This document shows, one piece after another, positions 13,723 through 26,218 of a DNA stretch of 64,000 nt (its first letter is position 1; each line of letters starts with the position of its first letter). The notes below the pieces were generated by a model. That model was not told where the DNA came from. It worked only from the letters and a program-made list of their open reading frames with translations, and ran no database searches. Made by a program: the position numbers and the translations under genes. Origin of the DNA: Zeus faber (taxonomy: Eukaryota > Chordata > Actinopteri > Zeiformes > Zeidae); assembly GCA_960531495.1 (NCBI GenBank), contig OY482846.1:12777486-12841485 (forward strand), in the 5' to 3' direction.

Positions 13723-14543
13723 AAGGGAGAGGGAGACAGAGAGAGAGAGAGCGAGAGAGAGAGAGAGAGAGAGAGAGAGGAGGGGGGTTGAGGGGAGGGG
13801 AGGGGGGCTGGGGCAGGGAGAGACAGAGAAGGAGGGAGGGAGGCAAAGATAGAGAGATAGTAGGGGTAGGGAGGGAGCAAGAGAGGGGAGGAGACCAGGA
13901 AGGCGGGAGGGAGGGTGGGTGTGAGAGAGATGAGAAAGAGAGGAGACGGGGAGAGAGAGAGAGAGAGAGAGAGTGAGCGAGAGCGGGAGGGGGCAGGGAA
14001 GGAGGGAGGGAGTGAGAGAGGGGGAGACAGAGTAAGAGAGAGAGCTGGGGGAAGAGAGGGAAGGAGAGAGGGAGAGAGAGGGAATAGGGAGGGGGAGGGA
14101 AAGAGAAGTGGAGAGAGGTAGTGAGAGACGGAAGGAGATAGGGCGTGTGAGAGAGAGAGTGAGGGTGAGAGAAGGGGAGGGAAAGAGAGAGTGGGGGGAA
14201 AGAGTGAGAGAGAGAGCTGGGGGAGGGAGAGACAGGAAAGGAGGGAGGGAGGCAGAGATAGAGATAGGAGGGGTAGGGAGGGAGCAAGAGAGGGGAGGAG
14301 AGAAGGAAGGAGGGAGGGAGGGTGGGTGTGAGAGAGATGAGAAAGAGAGGAGACAGAGAGAGAGAGAGTGAGTGAAAGCAGGAGGGGGCAGGGAAGGGGG
14401 GAGGGAGTGAGACAGGGGGAGAGAGAGTAAGAGAGAGAGCTGGGGGAGAGAGGGAAGGAGGGAGGGAGAGAGTGAGAATAGGGAGGGGGAGGGAAAGAGA
14501 GGGGGAAAGAGAGAGGGAATGAGAGACAGGAAAGGAGGTAGGG

Positions 14544-14584
<41 letters not shown>

Positions 14585-15940
14585 GGGCGAGAGAGGGGGA
14601 GGGAGAGACAAGGAGGGAGGCAGAAATGGAGATAGGAGGGGTAGGGAAGGAGCAAGAGAGGGGAGGAGACAAGGAAGGAGGGAGGGAGGGTGGGTGTGAG
14701 AGAGATGAGAAAGAGAGGAGCAGGGAGAGAGAGAGAGAGAGAGTGAGCAAGAGCGGGAGGGGGCAGGGAAGGAGGGAGGGAGTGAGAGAGGGGGAGACAG
14801 AGTAAGAGAGAGCTGGGGGAAGAGAGGGAAGGGAGGGGGAGGGAAAGAGAAGTGGAATGAGAGAGGTAGTGAGAGACGGAAGGAGGTAGGGCGTGTGAGA
14901 GAGAGAGAGAGTGAGGGTGAGAGAGGGGGAGGGAGAGAGAGAGTGGGGAGAAAGAGAGAGAGAGAGAGAGAGCTGGGGGAGGGAGAGACAGGAAAGGAGG
15001 GAGGGAGGCAGAGATAGAGAGATATGAGGTGTAGAGAGGGAGCAAGAGAGAGGAGGAGACAAGGAAGGAGGGAGGGTGTTAGAGATATGAGAAAGAGAGA
15101 AGACAGAGAGTGACCGAGAGTGAGGGGGGACAGGGAAGGAGGGAGGGCGTGAGAGAGGGGGAAAGAGAGAGTAAAAGAGGGAGCTGGGGAGAGAGAGGAA
15201 AGGAAGTGCAAGAGAGATAGAATAGGGAGGGGGGAGGGAAAGAGAGGGGGAGAGAGAGGGGGCGCGAGAGACAGGGAAGGAGGTAGGGAGAGTGAGAGAG
15301 AGAGTGAGGGTGAGAGAGAAAGAGGGAGAGAGAGAGAGAGTGGCGAGAGATAGTGAGAGAGAAAGAGCTGGGGGAGGGAGAGAGGAAAATAGGGGGAGAG
15401 AGGGAGGGAGGAAGACAGAGAAATAAGAGGAGGGAGCAAGATAAGGGAGGAGACAAGGAAGGAGTGATGGAGGGTGGGTGTGAGAGAGATGAGAAAGAGA
15501 GTGGACGGAGAGAGAGAGAAAAGATAGAAAGAGGGAAAGAGAGGGGGGGAGAGAGGGAGCGAGGACAGGGAAGGAGGGAGGGAGTGTGAGAGAGAGAGAG
15601 TGGAGAGAGAGAGTGAGAGAGAGAGAGAGCTGTAGGAGGGAGAGAGGAAAATAGGTGGGAGAGAGGGAGGGAGGCATCAATAGAGAGAGGGGGGTTGGGT
15701 GACAGAGAAGGAGGTAGGGAGGGTGGGAGAGAGAGAAGGAGAGAGGGAAAATGATTAAATGGAAAAAGTGGGGGTCGAGGGAGGGAGCAAGAGACATGGA
15801 AGGAAGGGAAGGTGGGAAAGAGAGAGAGAGATAGGCGGAAAAAGAGATAGCAAGAGGGAGGGAGGGAGAGGGGGTGGGAGAAAGAGAGAGGGAAAGGGGG
15901 AGAGCGATAGAGAACGGGGAATGAGAAAGAGGGGGAGTGT
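13723..15940. repeat. 2.2 kb polypurine (GA/GGGA) tract with ~390-bp higher-order repeat
   Basis: The plus strand is roughly nine-tenths A and G by eye, dominated by GAGA, GGGA and GGAAGGAGGGAGG. A landmark (gagggtgggtgtgagagag...tgagaaagag) recurs at about 13911, 14318, 14686, 15072 and 15470, spaced about 407, 368, 386 and 398 bases, so a unit near 390 bp has been duplicated in tandem about five times. The very long minus-strand frames rich in Ser, Leu and Pro across it follow from the composition and are not genes. Confidence 0.9.
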
Positions 15941-16076
15941 GTGTTTGGGGAAAGATGTGTTGGAAAAACCACCTGGAAGCAGCAGCAACACGGAGAATGA
16001 GGGAGGAGGAGGAGGAGAAGAACCCCCGGGCCGAGGAAGAAGGAGGGAGGACAGATGGGCAGGCGAATGTCACGAT

Positions 16077-16118
<42 letters not shown>
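16077..16118. repeat. (GT)n microsatellite
   Basis: About 20 GT units. Confidence 0.95.
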
Positions 16119-16119
<1 letters not shown>

Positions 16120-16278
16120 GAGGGGGTGCTCAGACCGACGGCTGGTTGCTGAGGTGAGGTCGTCACGGCGACATGACTGCCTGCTCCAACATCAGGATCA
16201 CCGGGTCAGGTGGGTGGCGGGGTGGAGGGGTGGAACGAGTTGTGGGTATCAGACAATGTTTACCAGCCCTCGGGACAG

Positions 16279-16279
<1 letters not shown>

Positions 16280-16339
<60 letters not shown>

Positions 16340-16370
16340 TATTTGTGCGTGTGTGTGTGTGTGTGTGCAG
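16280..16370. repeat. (GT)n microsatellite
   Basis: About 45 GT units with AT and GC interruptions after 16331. Confidence 0.95.
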
Positions 16371-17995
16371 CAATAATCCATCCAGCCATTCTCGCACTCC
16401 TGCTCCCGGGGTCATGAAGGGTGAGAGTTTCCACCCTGTCTGAGCTGCAGACATATGACGCAATTAGACTAAATCTATATCTAGACGCCCATTGAAATTA
16501 AATGATTTCAAATGATAGAAAATAAATAAGATCAAATAAAATAAAATAAATTTAAAATAGAATGAGATGAGAAATAATACAAATAAAATAAGGCAAGGCA
16601 AGGTAAGTTTCGACAAAGTGCAAAGAAACACATTATAAAAGGACATAGAATGCATAAAGTTGAAAAAAAAATACATAGAATGCATAAAAGTTATAGTGCT
16701 GTGCAAGAAATTAATCAAATAAACCTTGTTTTACTCTTTGTTTCCAATTATTTAGCGTATTCCCAGAATAGCGTTTTACCTTGTTAAGGCAATATCCTCG
16801 CCCCTGAAAACCGGTCTGGGGATCTTTTCTTTGTTGACAACAACAACTCTTTCTTAACAAGAGCTGTTGTTTCTTTGTTTGGTAAAATGAAAGAAACACA
16901 GATGAATACTTTATTTACCACTAAATCACAACCAAATTAAACTCAACGTAATTCAATTCAATTAAGAGATTCTTTGTTTTCCCCTAACATCTACAGATGC
17001 TGCTCGGAGGAACCGGGGGATTCCACATCAAATGGATGGTTCTTTCTGGTCTTTTAAGCCCTGGTCAGTGGAAGCAAGGAGGGTTTATTTTGGGCCGGAA
17101 AGTGGGGGAATGATTATTTTTGTTCTTTTGATGTGTTTGTATAATTGGGTTGAGAAGGCCTTTTGAGACCCTTTGAGACACCAACTACAGAAATCTCTCT
17201 GGTGTAGAAGACAGTAGCTTATCCATCATTTTTTTTTTCTTCATTACATTTTTTCTAAACTTATTTCTAGGGAAGGGTTAGTTTGAGTTGTTCTGAAAAA
17301 ATAGTACATTTTGATGCCAAATATAGCAACGGCACTTTGACACAGAGAGGCAAAAAGTGGGAGAAAATTTTGAAAAAAAAAAAAAAAAAAAAAAGTAGAA
17401 AAGCGTAAAGAGAAAATCAACGAATGAGAATGACAGTAAAAAAGAGAGAGAGAGTGAGAGAGCGGGGGAGAGAGAGGAGGGATTGTGCTTTGGGCTCTTT
17501 TTGGCTCCACGCATGGCTGGAGCTGAGTGTGTGCTTGGGAGCCGTGCAGCGCTGGTTGGGTGGGTCAGCGCCGTGGCTCCAGCACAAAACTAGGTCACAG
17601 TTGGCACCAGGGCATTCGCTCATTAACAATCTCCACACACACACACACACACACAAACACACATACACAGACATACTTTGATTTTACTGTACAAGAGGGC
17701 GTAGCGGGACGAGTACTACAGAGAACATATGTGAAGTTTTGTGACAGTTCTCTGATTCTACCAAGGAATCCAAGTCCAGGAATCCTGGATATGTGCAGTA
17801 CAAAGCTTAAAAAATGGTTCCGATCATGGTTGTAGTTCTTACACGGCATTGTTTTAGTGTGAAGCCGTTTAAATGACAGCGGGGGAAAGTACTTGTGTTG
17901 TAAACGTTGTTGGGCGATTCCACCATTAGGGTGCCATTTGTGACCCACTGATATTAAATGTACAAAAATGCATGTAAAGTGAGTAAGAGTTTTTA

Positions 17996-18121
17996 CACTA
18001 AGATAAGTTTTTACACTATATAAACTATATACACTATATACACTATATAACTATATATATTATATATACTTTATACACTATATATACACCATATATACTA
18101 TATATACTATATATACTATTT
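17996..18121. repeat. ATATACACT-type AT-rich tandem repeat
   Basis: Repeated ACTATATA and ACTATATATAC units in a tract that is almost entirely A, T and C. Confidence 0.85.
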
Positions 18122-18265
18122 AAATCTCATTTCCTCACTACAATAACGTTTGCAATGGCCACGCCCCCTTACCGTGAAATATCATGGTCCTCACTTATCG
18201 ACCAGTTTGCTTCATGACCTGGTCCTAGGAACTGAACTTGGTTGTTAAGTGAGGAGTACCTGTAT

Positions 18266-18506
18266 CAATGATTCTCAAATGGGGGTACTTGTACCCTTAG
18301 GGGTACTGCAGGAGTGCCGCAGGGGGTACTCCGAAAATTACAAACAATGTGTTAAAAAAGATTTTAAAAATTAATAAAAAAAAACCCACATATGACGCAC
18401 ATACAGTACATGATTTATGTTAAAAAAAAATTCTCCCAATGCCAGTGACGGGGAGGATAACGATCTTAGAAGGGTACGCCACTAAAAAAAAGTACGAGAA
18501 CCACAG
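18266..18506. mobile_element. hAT-like MITE
   Basis: The left end CAATGATTCTCAAATGGGG and the right end AGTACGAGAACCACAG are imperfect inverted repeats of the hAT 'CAGTGGTTCTCAAA' type. The interior carries the recurrent 'gggggtactt...taggggtac' motif and no coding potential. About 241 bp. Target-site duplication is not clear. Confidence 0.55.
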
Positions 18507-20319
18507 CTCTATATAACAACCTACATACAAGTTTCAGCGTTTCACAGCTTAAAAACATTAATAAAAACAATCAACACACTCGCCTGTCACAACCCACTAA
18601 AACTCAACCTTGAGATATAATCATTAAAATCCTTCAGCAATGTTATTATTTTGGCATTGCTGTGTGAATCCATTTCATGTCACATACTCTAATTTTTTTG
18701 TGTTCACTCAACCTTGTTACTGGAACACATTCACCCCTATGAAATATTTGGAATCTTCCACGAATCTTCACATGTTCAACAATAATATGCATCATCTGAA
18801 TTCCTTGAAGGCCACGAGAAGAAGCAAAGTAAGTTTCCTCATTCTTTTTTTTCAGTATTTTCACTGATATTGTGATATTGACTGAGAAGCCCCCCACACC
18901 AAAATTATAGCTTGAAAGTAATTTATTTATAATGTTAAAATACATTTTAAGTAAATCATTAGAGTGTCCTTATTGTCCTCACATCATTGGATGGATAACA
19001 TGGATGTTAGTTTTCCACATCTTCTATATAAACTAATTCTATGTTAAAAACTCAACCCTGCTACTCATTTAAGATTCCACCAGAGTTTCTTGCGAGGTCT
19101 TTACAGTCCCGATCGCGAGAGACGTGCTATATGGAGGGGCTCTGTCAGGGATTTTGGGCCCCATGAAACAATATCATCATAATCATTAAAAAATAAAGTA
19201 ACATTTTTAAGAGTTACAAGGGTTAAATGGCACCCTAGCCCTGTTATTGTGGTTTTCCATATGAAGAGCAGAAGAACTGAGAAAATGTTCAGGGGGGACG
19301 TGATTTTGGGTCAGACGGGAGCCCAAACGTGTCCCCTGGACGACCCACGTGTATGTACACCAAGGCAATATGAGGTTTTTATTTCAAAGAGCAGAGAGAA
19401 GTGCAGCACCCAGTCAGGGGTGAAGGAGAGACGCTCCTTTGAAGAGGAGGAGCCTGGTGCCCCTGTTTGGAAAGACAGATAAAACGCTTTTTCCCTTACG
19501 TCTTTTGGACGTAAATGTATTTATTTTTGGGGGGAAGGGGATCTCAAAGACAAAAAATGTCTCCATTAAATCAATAAGAGACTCCACTGTGCTGTTTGAT
19601 TTTTTTATTATTACTCTGAGGGAGCTTTCCCCTCAGTGCTGACACAAAAAAGGATTCCTGCACTTTGCCAGGCGACCAGATAAATGCTGAGCTTATTTCA
19701 AAAGAGTCGTGATTAAACACCCCGCTTATCTTGGCATGTTCCACATAAAACTCCACAAGGCATAAATCAATTTATTGTAAAAATGGGAGAAAGGGAGGGA
19801 CCACATGTGGAGGGGCTGCCTTCATTCTTTCAGGTTAAAAAATGGAAAGAAACGATAGAATGGAAAGAAATGGAAAGAAACGATAAATGAGTCTCTTCTC
19901 GGCTGAGGGACAAGCAGGGAAGAGGAGTCCAAGAAAATAAACAAATTGGAGTGAAGCCCAATGGTAAAAAATTTAATAAAATAAAATAAAAAAATCGAAT
20001 ATAATTTAATAGACAGAGACCCATCGTAACTATGTTAAGTGAAAGAAATACCTCCATCTTTAGTTTTTAAATTGTATTTATTTCAAACTTGAGTCTCAGG
20101 GAGCCCAGGGAGCCCAGGGAGGCAAACTGTTATTCCCCTTAAAGGAATATTGGACTAATCCACTCAGATACGGTCGCCCAAAATATCCCACTGGCTCCAC
20201 ATCCTCCTGCAGCCGCTGCAGAGACCCACTGCAGAGAACAGAGAACTGAGGACGAGCTTGTCTCACATATACAAAGATATATGAACCCAACGTTGAAATT
20301 CATAATATTTTTTATTATT

Positions 20320-20325
20320 TTGTGT

Positions 20326-20356
<31 letters not shown>

Positions 20357-20361
20357 GGGGG
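20320..20361. repeat. (GT)n followed by poly-G
   Basis: About ten GT units run directly into an uninterrupted run of 22 G residues. Confidence 0.95.
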
Positions 20362-20794
20362 TTAATGACACAATGCTCTTTGTGTGTGTCCCCGAATCAA
20401 TTATCATTAAAAATGAACTAGATATGAGCCGATATGTAAAATAGAAATAAATCTCGATGAAGTACCCTCAATTTAAACCACTTAAAGAAAAAAATTAAGT
20501 TCATTCATTTTGGAAGTATGCCACTGCTGAAAGAGAAAGACAATTTAATTTAATTCGATTATATTTCTGTGTATTTAATTTTATTTTAATTGTTTAACAA
20601 ATTAACAAATTATGTAAAAAAACCCCGAATTGAGTCTTTCAAAAAGACATACATCAGTAAACAGAATACATGATTTCTTACAAAATAAAAAACTATAAAT
20701 ACGTGTATCACACACAGACACGACACACGCCAGAGAGATAGCTGGTATTATATTCAGTATGTGACACTTTTTGCTTGCGCAAGCGTGTATGTTA

Positions 20795-20796
<2 letters not shown>

Positions 20797-20856
<60 letters not shown>

Positions 20857-20872
20857 GTATGCGTGTGTGTGG
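20797..20872. repeat. (GT)n microsatellite
   Basis: About 36 GT units with GC and AT interruptions at the 3' end. Confidence 0.95.
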
Positions 20873-20972
20873 GCTTGTGTGTGTGACAGAGTGGTCACAG
20901 GGCAGTGAATCAGTGAGCACTCTCTCTTAGTGCCTCTCCTCCCCGACACATTCTCTTCTCGTCCCTTCCTTC

Positions 20973-21029
20973 AGACACACACACACGCACACACACACAC
21001 ACACGCACACACACACACACACGCACGCG
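20973..21029. repeat. (CA)n microsatellite with CGCA steps
   Basis: CA units with a CG every 16-20 bases. Confidence 0.9.
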
Positions 21030-21160
21030 GACATAGGACAAACTGTCAGCATATTTTACTCCCTCTAAGCCCGAACCCCCCGGACTCTGCACAAAGCTGC
21101 AATCACCAGCCATTACTATGGCTTAAATTAGTCTCAAAACCCGTGAGCACACAGAACAGT

Positions 21161-21475
21161 AAAACCATCCTCCACGAGCGGAAAACCATCCTCCACGAGC
21201 GGAAAACTATCCTCCACGAGCGGAAAACCATCCTCCACGAGCGGAAAACTATCCTCCACGAGCGGAAAACCATCCTCCACGAGCGGAAAACTATCCTCCA
21301 CGAGCGGAAAACCATCCTCCACGAGCGGAAAACCATCCTCCACGAGCGGAAAACTATCCTCCACGAGCGGAAAACCATCCTCCACGAGCGGAAAACCATC
21401 CTCCACGGGCGGAAAACTATCCTCCACGAGCGGAAAACTATCCTCCACGAGTGGAAAACCATCCTCCGCGATCGC
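21161..21475. repeat. 21-bp minisatellite, 15 units
   Basis: Fifteen tandem 21-bp units of the form AAAACCATCCTCCACGAGCGG, nearly identical apart from a C/T alternation (aaCcatc or aaCtatc) and changes in units 12, 14 and 15. Because 21 is a multiple of 3 and the unit lacks stops, frames stay open on both strands: plus-strand KTILHER units and minus-strand units. The flanks are not coding, so I read it as a minisatellite and not a repeat protein. Confidence 0.95.
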
Positions 21476-22512
21476 ATTTCGTATTCATTTCTGCGTGCAC
21501 CAATGCAGTCCCATGAGCTTGGGGCTACGACGAGTGTGAGCTCGATGCTCCGTAAGCGCTCGCAAATGCTCAACACGCGCTCACTCGTAAAGCTGACTTT
21601 TGAGACTTTGGGGATGGAGACTGAATAGACAGTGTTTGATGTGTCCGCTCTTTGTTTGGTCACTTTGAATGCTGACCATGACATTTGATTGGTTGTTTGG
21701 TTTGATCACTGACACAGTCGAAGACTGAGAGAACAACTAAAGAACTTAACTACATGTCAACTACATGGATCAAATATGCCACTGCTGGCAACACGAATGG
21801 CCTATGTTACATTTTGGTTATATGCGTGATGTACTTGTGTTAAGAGCATTGTAGAGGTGGCTGATCCTCACTTTACCTCTTTTTTTCTCCAACATCTCCT
21901 TCTTGACGATTCTGCCGTGAAAAAGGGGTCAGAGACAGGCCGGAGACTGTGGGGGGTGAAAGTGACCAATCAAAGAGCGGAGACATCAGACACTGTCTAT
22001 CCGTCCCGGCCTCTTAAGTCTCAAAAGTCAACTTGAGAGCGAGCGCGTGTTGAGCAGTTGCGAGAGCGTACGGGGGCTCAAGCCTGCGCTCGTCATAGCC
22101 CCATGCTCGCGAGACCGCATTTGTGCACGCGCAGCAGAAAAGCGCTCACAGTCCGGATACTGGTATGTGCGCTCACAAGTTTAGAGACTAATGCCATACA
22201 TTACCATGCAATTCACACCAGAGCAGCCGATGCAGGGAGAGGGGGAACGTGGGAAAAGGAGGGGAAAAAAGATTTAAAAACAAAGATTAAAAGAGTGATA
22301 CAAGAAAAGGATTCTGGGATTTAAAAATGGGCGGTCGCCAGGGCTTCATTTGTGCCAGATCATGTTCATGTTCTGGGACCTCCCAGATTGGGACCGGCAC
22401 CTATTTGATTGGATCAAGTTGCGGAGATGAGGCTCCAGCTGTGAGCTCCGCATTCCCCGTTTCTCCATACAAAACAAATAGAGATAGCGTGTTTTTAGAT
22501 TATTTTTTTTTA

Positions 22513-22770
22513 GGGCTGTAACCGACTCAGAATTTTGTCAGTCGAATTATGCGCAGAAAATAATCGTAACATGTCTCCCGGCCGTGCCGATTCACACGTA
22601 TAAAATATATTTATGATTCCCCTTATTTGTAATTCCTCATTGAAATGTTATGCCTGTGCATTTTGTATCTGTTTTATCCTGTTATTGTAATGCACACCGA
22701 CTGAAAAAAAAAAAAGAAAAAAAAAAAGACTACTCGACTTGAAGAATCTCAGTCGACTGACTGAATTCCG
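22513..22770. mobile_element. possible hAT-type MITE
   Basis: It begins TAGGGCTGTAACCGACTCAG and ends with an AGTCGACTGACTGAATTCC block. This resembles the fish MITE layout in which both ends carry 'AGTCGACT-AATC' steps next to a TAGGGCTGT terminus. The two ends are only partly complementary and I could not fix a target-site duplication. Confidence 0.35.
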
Positions 22771-23275
22771 GCTGATTCCGTTTTATATATACGAAAACAG
22801 AAAAAGCCCTGCGTCCCATGCCGTGTCATGCATGGCAGCTTAAGCCGCCCCCCAGCATTGGTTATATTGTTCCGTGCATACATTCCGTGACTTTCTTTCT
22901 CCCCCCGACCCACCGGATCAGCAACCTCTCTGTGGTCCTTCACCTCCTGATTTACAAATTAAGCATTGGTGGTCGCAAATACAAACCAAAGCCAAAAAAG
23001 AGCCAAAAATGACTAAGTACAACTGACATTTTTACTTCATTAATAGTGTATTCATACTTGCTCTTAAATTGACTCATTTATTAAGTATTAAGTGTTGTTA
23101 TATTTGCTCTCAGGCCCCTGAGTTTAGCTGCCACAGCCCTGCCTGTAATCATCAGACACAGTCAAAACCACATTTTTGTTTGGAAAATTGAGCAATAATA
23201 AAAAATGACTGCTGGTGTAGAGTGGAAAACGAAACAAGTCAGCAGATATTGGGTTTTAACTTTCTGAATGCCACA

Positions 23276-23299
23276 CGCACACACACACACACTCACTCA

Positions 23300-23374
<75 letters not shown>
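23276..23374. repeat. (CA)n microsatellite
   Basis: About 48 CA units with three CTCA steps near the left end. Confidence 0.97.
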
Positions 23375-23375
<1 letters not shown>

Positions 23376-23673
23376 GTGCAATGTAAGTTATTGTTTGACT
23401 GCATAAGCATTTTTCTCCTGAAATGGTGTTCCAGAGATTCATTGGGGACAACTGTGGGAAAAGGAAAAGTCATATTCATTTAATTATCATAAAACAATAT
23501 TGAAATATTTCATAAGCTTAATATTGCAGCAGCTTTATGTCGGGAGGGACTCCACAGCATATTATGCTTTGTGTGGGTGTCTGTGTGTTCAAATAAATAC
23601 AGTTTTGGCATTTTTGTTTAATATGTCAGGCTGCGCAGTGGGAAACAGGAAAAATCCTTAATCTCAGCCATCC

Positions 23674-23713
23674 TACCGTATCGTACCGTATCGTACCGTA
23701 TCGTACCGTATCA
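23674..23713. repeat. 10-bp tandem repeat
   Basis: Four direct copies of TACCGTATCG, the last ending in TCA. Confidence 0.9.
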
Positions 23714-24243
23714 TGAGATTAGTTTAAAGACGAGGCTGAATTCCTGACACTGCCAGGACTTTGTCGGAACCTCGGACCTCGGACATCATTCAGGATGCAA
23801 GATTTCATCTTGGGCGACAAATTTTGGTCTGCGACTGCCTGAGTCTACTGCCAAAACTGTGTGACGTGTGTGGAGGCCTTAAAAGGGAATACCACGAATT
23901 TTGAGAATTAATTAAAATGGCACTATACCTCCCATGTTGTTATGTGGTCCATATAACCAATTCCTACACTTCTCTGTATCCAAGAACAGAGGGCAATCAG
24001 GCTGTTTGAGGGGTTTGGGCAGTGACGTACTGCCGATGTGCTATTTAGCCACGTCCCCTGAGAGAGCCTCATAGAGTTGAATGAATAATCTCAATTCCAT
24101 TCGAAACAAGCGCAACTTGAATAGGAGATGAAATGTACGTTTGTTTGAGCTTTTCCAGGCAAATGTGCTTTATCAGACACTAGTGCTCGGCCTTTTAACA
24201 GCAAATATGATCGTAGGCTGTCGCAAACCACCTCGATTTAAAG

Positions 24244-25142
24244 CATGGGTCTCAAACTCGCGGCCCGCAGGCCAATTGAGGCCTGCGGGACGATAGTCGG
24301 TGGCCCCCTACTTGACATCAAATTTTAGTGTTAGTATGCGAACATTAGTCACTTGGTTGAAACGTGATTCCGGAGTGACACCAAGTGGAAGGAAAATATA
24401 TCCTGTCACCCAGTGCAAGGTACAGAGGACTTAGGAAGTGGGCGGACTCAACAAGAGTAATCAGTGACCTAATTAAGACAGCAGGGCGTTGCAATAGGAA
24501 AGGGAAAATAATTACATGGATAGCAAATATCATGAGATGGGCGGCAAAAACAAAAGCCAAATGGTGGTTAGAACCTGAATATCATAAAGAAGAAGTTATA
24601 GATTATTATTACAAGAGAAATAAAGAGAAGGAAAAAGGACAAATATGTGTGATCGTAAAAGAAAACGAATTTCCCAAGAACAATTTCATCAAAAGGAGCA
24701 AGAAATTAAAAGATATAAAAAATGAGACAATGCACTTGATGTTAAGAATTAAGACAGGTGGAATAACATGGACATATCTGTGTGAAAAGCTCTTCTCCAC
24801 CGTGAACTTTAATAAGTCAAAGTACAGGTCCAAACTTGCTGATGAGCATCTTCAAGACACACTGAGGGTCTCAATTGCTTCCTCCCTGAAGCCAAATGTG
24901 GCTCAGTTGTGTAAGAGGAAGCGCTGCCAGGTCTCTGGCAGCAAGGAGCAGGTAAGAGAAGCCTATGTTCTGAAGAACCGTTCATGTTCTGAACTGTTAT
25001 TAATAAAGATTGAGAAGATTGGATCAGTTGTACTTTTTTTTGAATACTTGAAACCCTTTTTTTGTGGACTACTTGATACGGCCCAGCCTCACCCAGACTC
25101 TACCTCCAGCGGCCCCCGGGTAAGTTGAGTTTGAGACCCCCG
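24244..25142 (+). mobile_element. hAT transposon relic with terminal repeats and 8-bp target duplication
   Basis: The element begins CATGGGTCTCAAACTC and ends GAGTTTGAGACCCCCG; the shared inverted core is GGGTCTCAAACTC (13 bp). It is flanked by perfect 8-bp target duplications ATTTAAAG at 24236-24243 and 25143-25150, the size generated by hAT transposases. At 899 bp it is far shorter than an autonomous hAT. A perfect 10-bp inverted repeat (CCCGCAGGCC / GGCCTGCGGG, 24264-24289) sits just inside the left end. The interior encodes the end of a transposase, listed separately. Confidence 0.9.
24385..25128 (+). pseudogene. truncated hAT transposase, C-terminal dimerisation part
   Basis: A 247-codon open frame lies wholly inside the hAT element. 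From about residue 132 it reads CEKLFSTVNFNKSKYRSKLA followed by DEHLQDTLRVSIASSLKPNV, the hAT C-terminal dimerisation region as found in the GTF2IRD2-like family of fish transposases. The first 120 or so residues are Lys-rich and I do not recognise them. The usual N-terminal zinc finger and catalytic core are absent, so this is a deletion derivative and cannot be an active transposase. The opening Met is arbitrary. Confidence 0.75.
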
Positions 25143-25269
25143 ATTTAAAGTGTCCTCAATCTAGGTGAGTAAAACACCAAACATCTCCCATTTTACGTGT
25201 CAGCTGTATTTGTAATTTAATTCTACATTCGCGAAAATGGGCTCTTCTCGAGACAGATCAGTTATTGTA

Positions 25270-25288
25270 GTGTGTGTCTGTGTAGTGT

Positions 25289-25323
<35 letters not shown>
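25270..25323. repeat. (GT)n microsatellite
   Basis: GT units from 25270, uninterrupted from 25292 to 25322. Confidence 0.9.
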
Positions 25324-25324
<1 letters not shown>

Positions 25325-25669
25325 GAGGAGGATGGGCGGGGGGGCTGTCAAGAAACACACTGGAGACGTTTTCCCTCTTCTGGCATGCAGCGGCTCCCCG
25401 AGCAGGCTATCACCAAGCTAATACGGGAATAAGATGAAGCGACCGCACCTACTACACTGCCAGTGCGGCACGCCGTGAAAGAAAAAAAAATTAAAAAGGG
25501 GCCCTGTTTAATTATTTATGAGGTGAGATTGTCTGTTTATCAACTTGACGCCTGCAGCGTCAACTGTGATTAGGCTCAAACAATGGCGTCGCCTTTCTCT
25601 GGGCTCTGCTGATGCAGCTCCCAGGACCTATCTATGGATGGATACAACGCACAAATGCACTGGGAAGCA

Positions 25670-25673
<4 letters not shown>

Positions 25674-25743
<70 letters not shown>
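25674..25743. repeat. (GT)n microsatellite
   Basis: About 35 uninterrupted GT units. Confidence 0.97.
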
Positions 25744-25747
<4 letters not shown>

Positions 25748-26174
25748 TGTTTTTATTCTGATATCTCTAACAAATCACTAATGCAAATGAGTACATTTTT
25801 AGTTGGTTGATGACTCCCTGTGTGTCATTATTAGTAAAATATATCATAGATTTGAATATTGCCTCATAAAAGTCTGGATTGGAGTGAAATCACTGCAAAT
25901 AATGCAACCTGGCAACCACCTCCTATATTGTACACACAGAACTTAATTCATAATACAATTGTGATTGTGTCATATTTGCCATCAAATATCATAACCCTTC
26001 CTCTTGCTTCGGATATTATACCCCTTTCTCTTCATGCAGCTGTTATGCTTCTGTGGATATTCATTTCCAAAGGCGGCAAAAAAGAAAACGAAAAGGCAGA
26101 GAGCCACTCAAAAAGGTACATGCCCAGGAGTTACTATTTCATAGTAAAAAGACAGAAAGTTGGAGAGAGAGAGT

Positions 26175-26218
<44 letters not shown>

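Noticed and set aside
13469..16166. Minus-strand open frames of 656, 509 and 822 codons rich in Ser, Leu and Pro
   Set aside because: They run through the GA/CT tract in several frames at once and have no complex sequence. Length comes from the absence of stop codons in CT-rich DNA.
20930..21628. 232-codon plus-strand frame with 15 KTILHER units, and the opposing 193-codon frame
   Set aside because: Both are produced by a 21-bp stop-free minisatellite; the flanking residues come from a CA repeat and ordinary intron DNA.
24385..25128. Host gene for the 247-codon frame
   Set aside because: It lies entirely within terminal repeats and target duplications of a hAT element and ends in a hAT dimerisation region.
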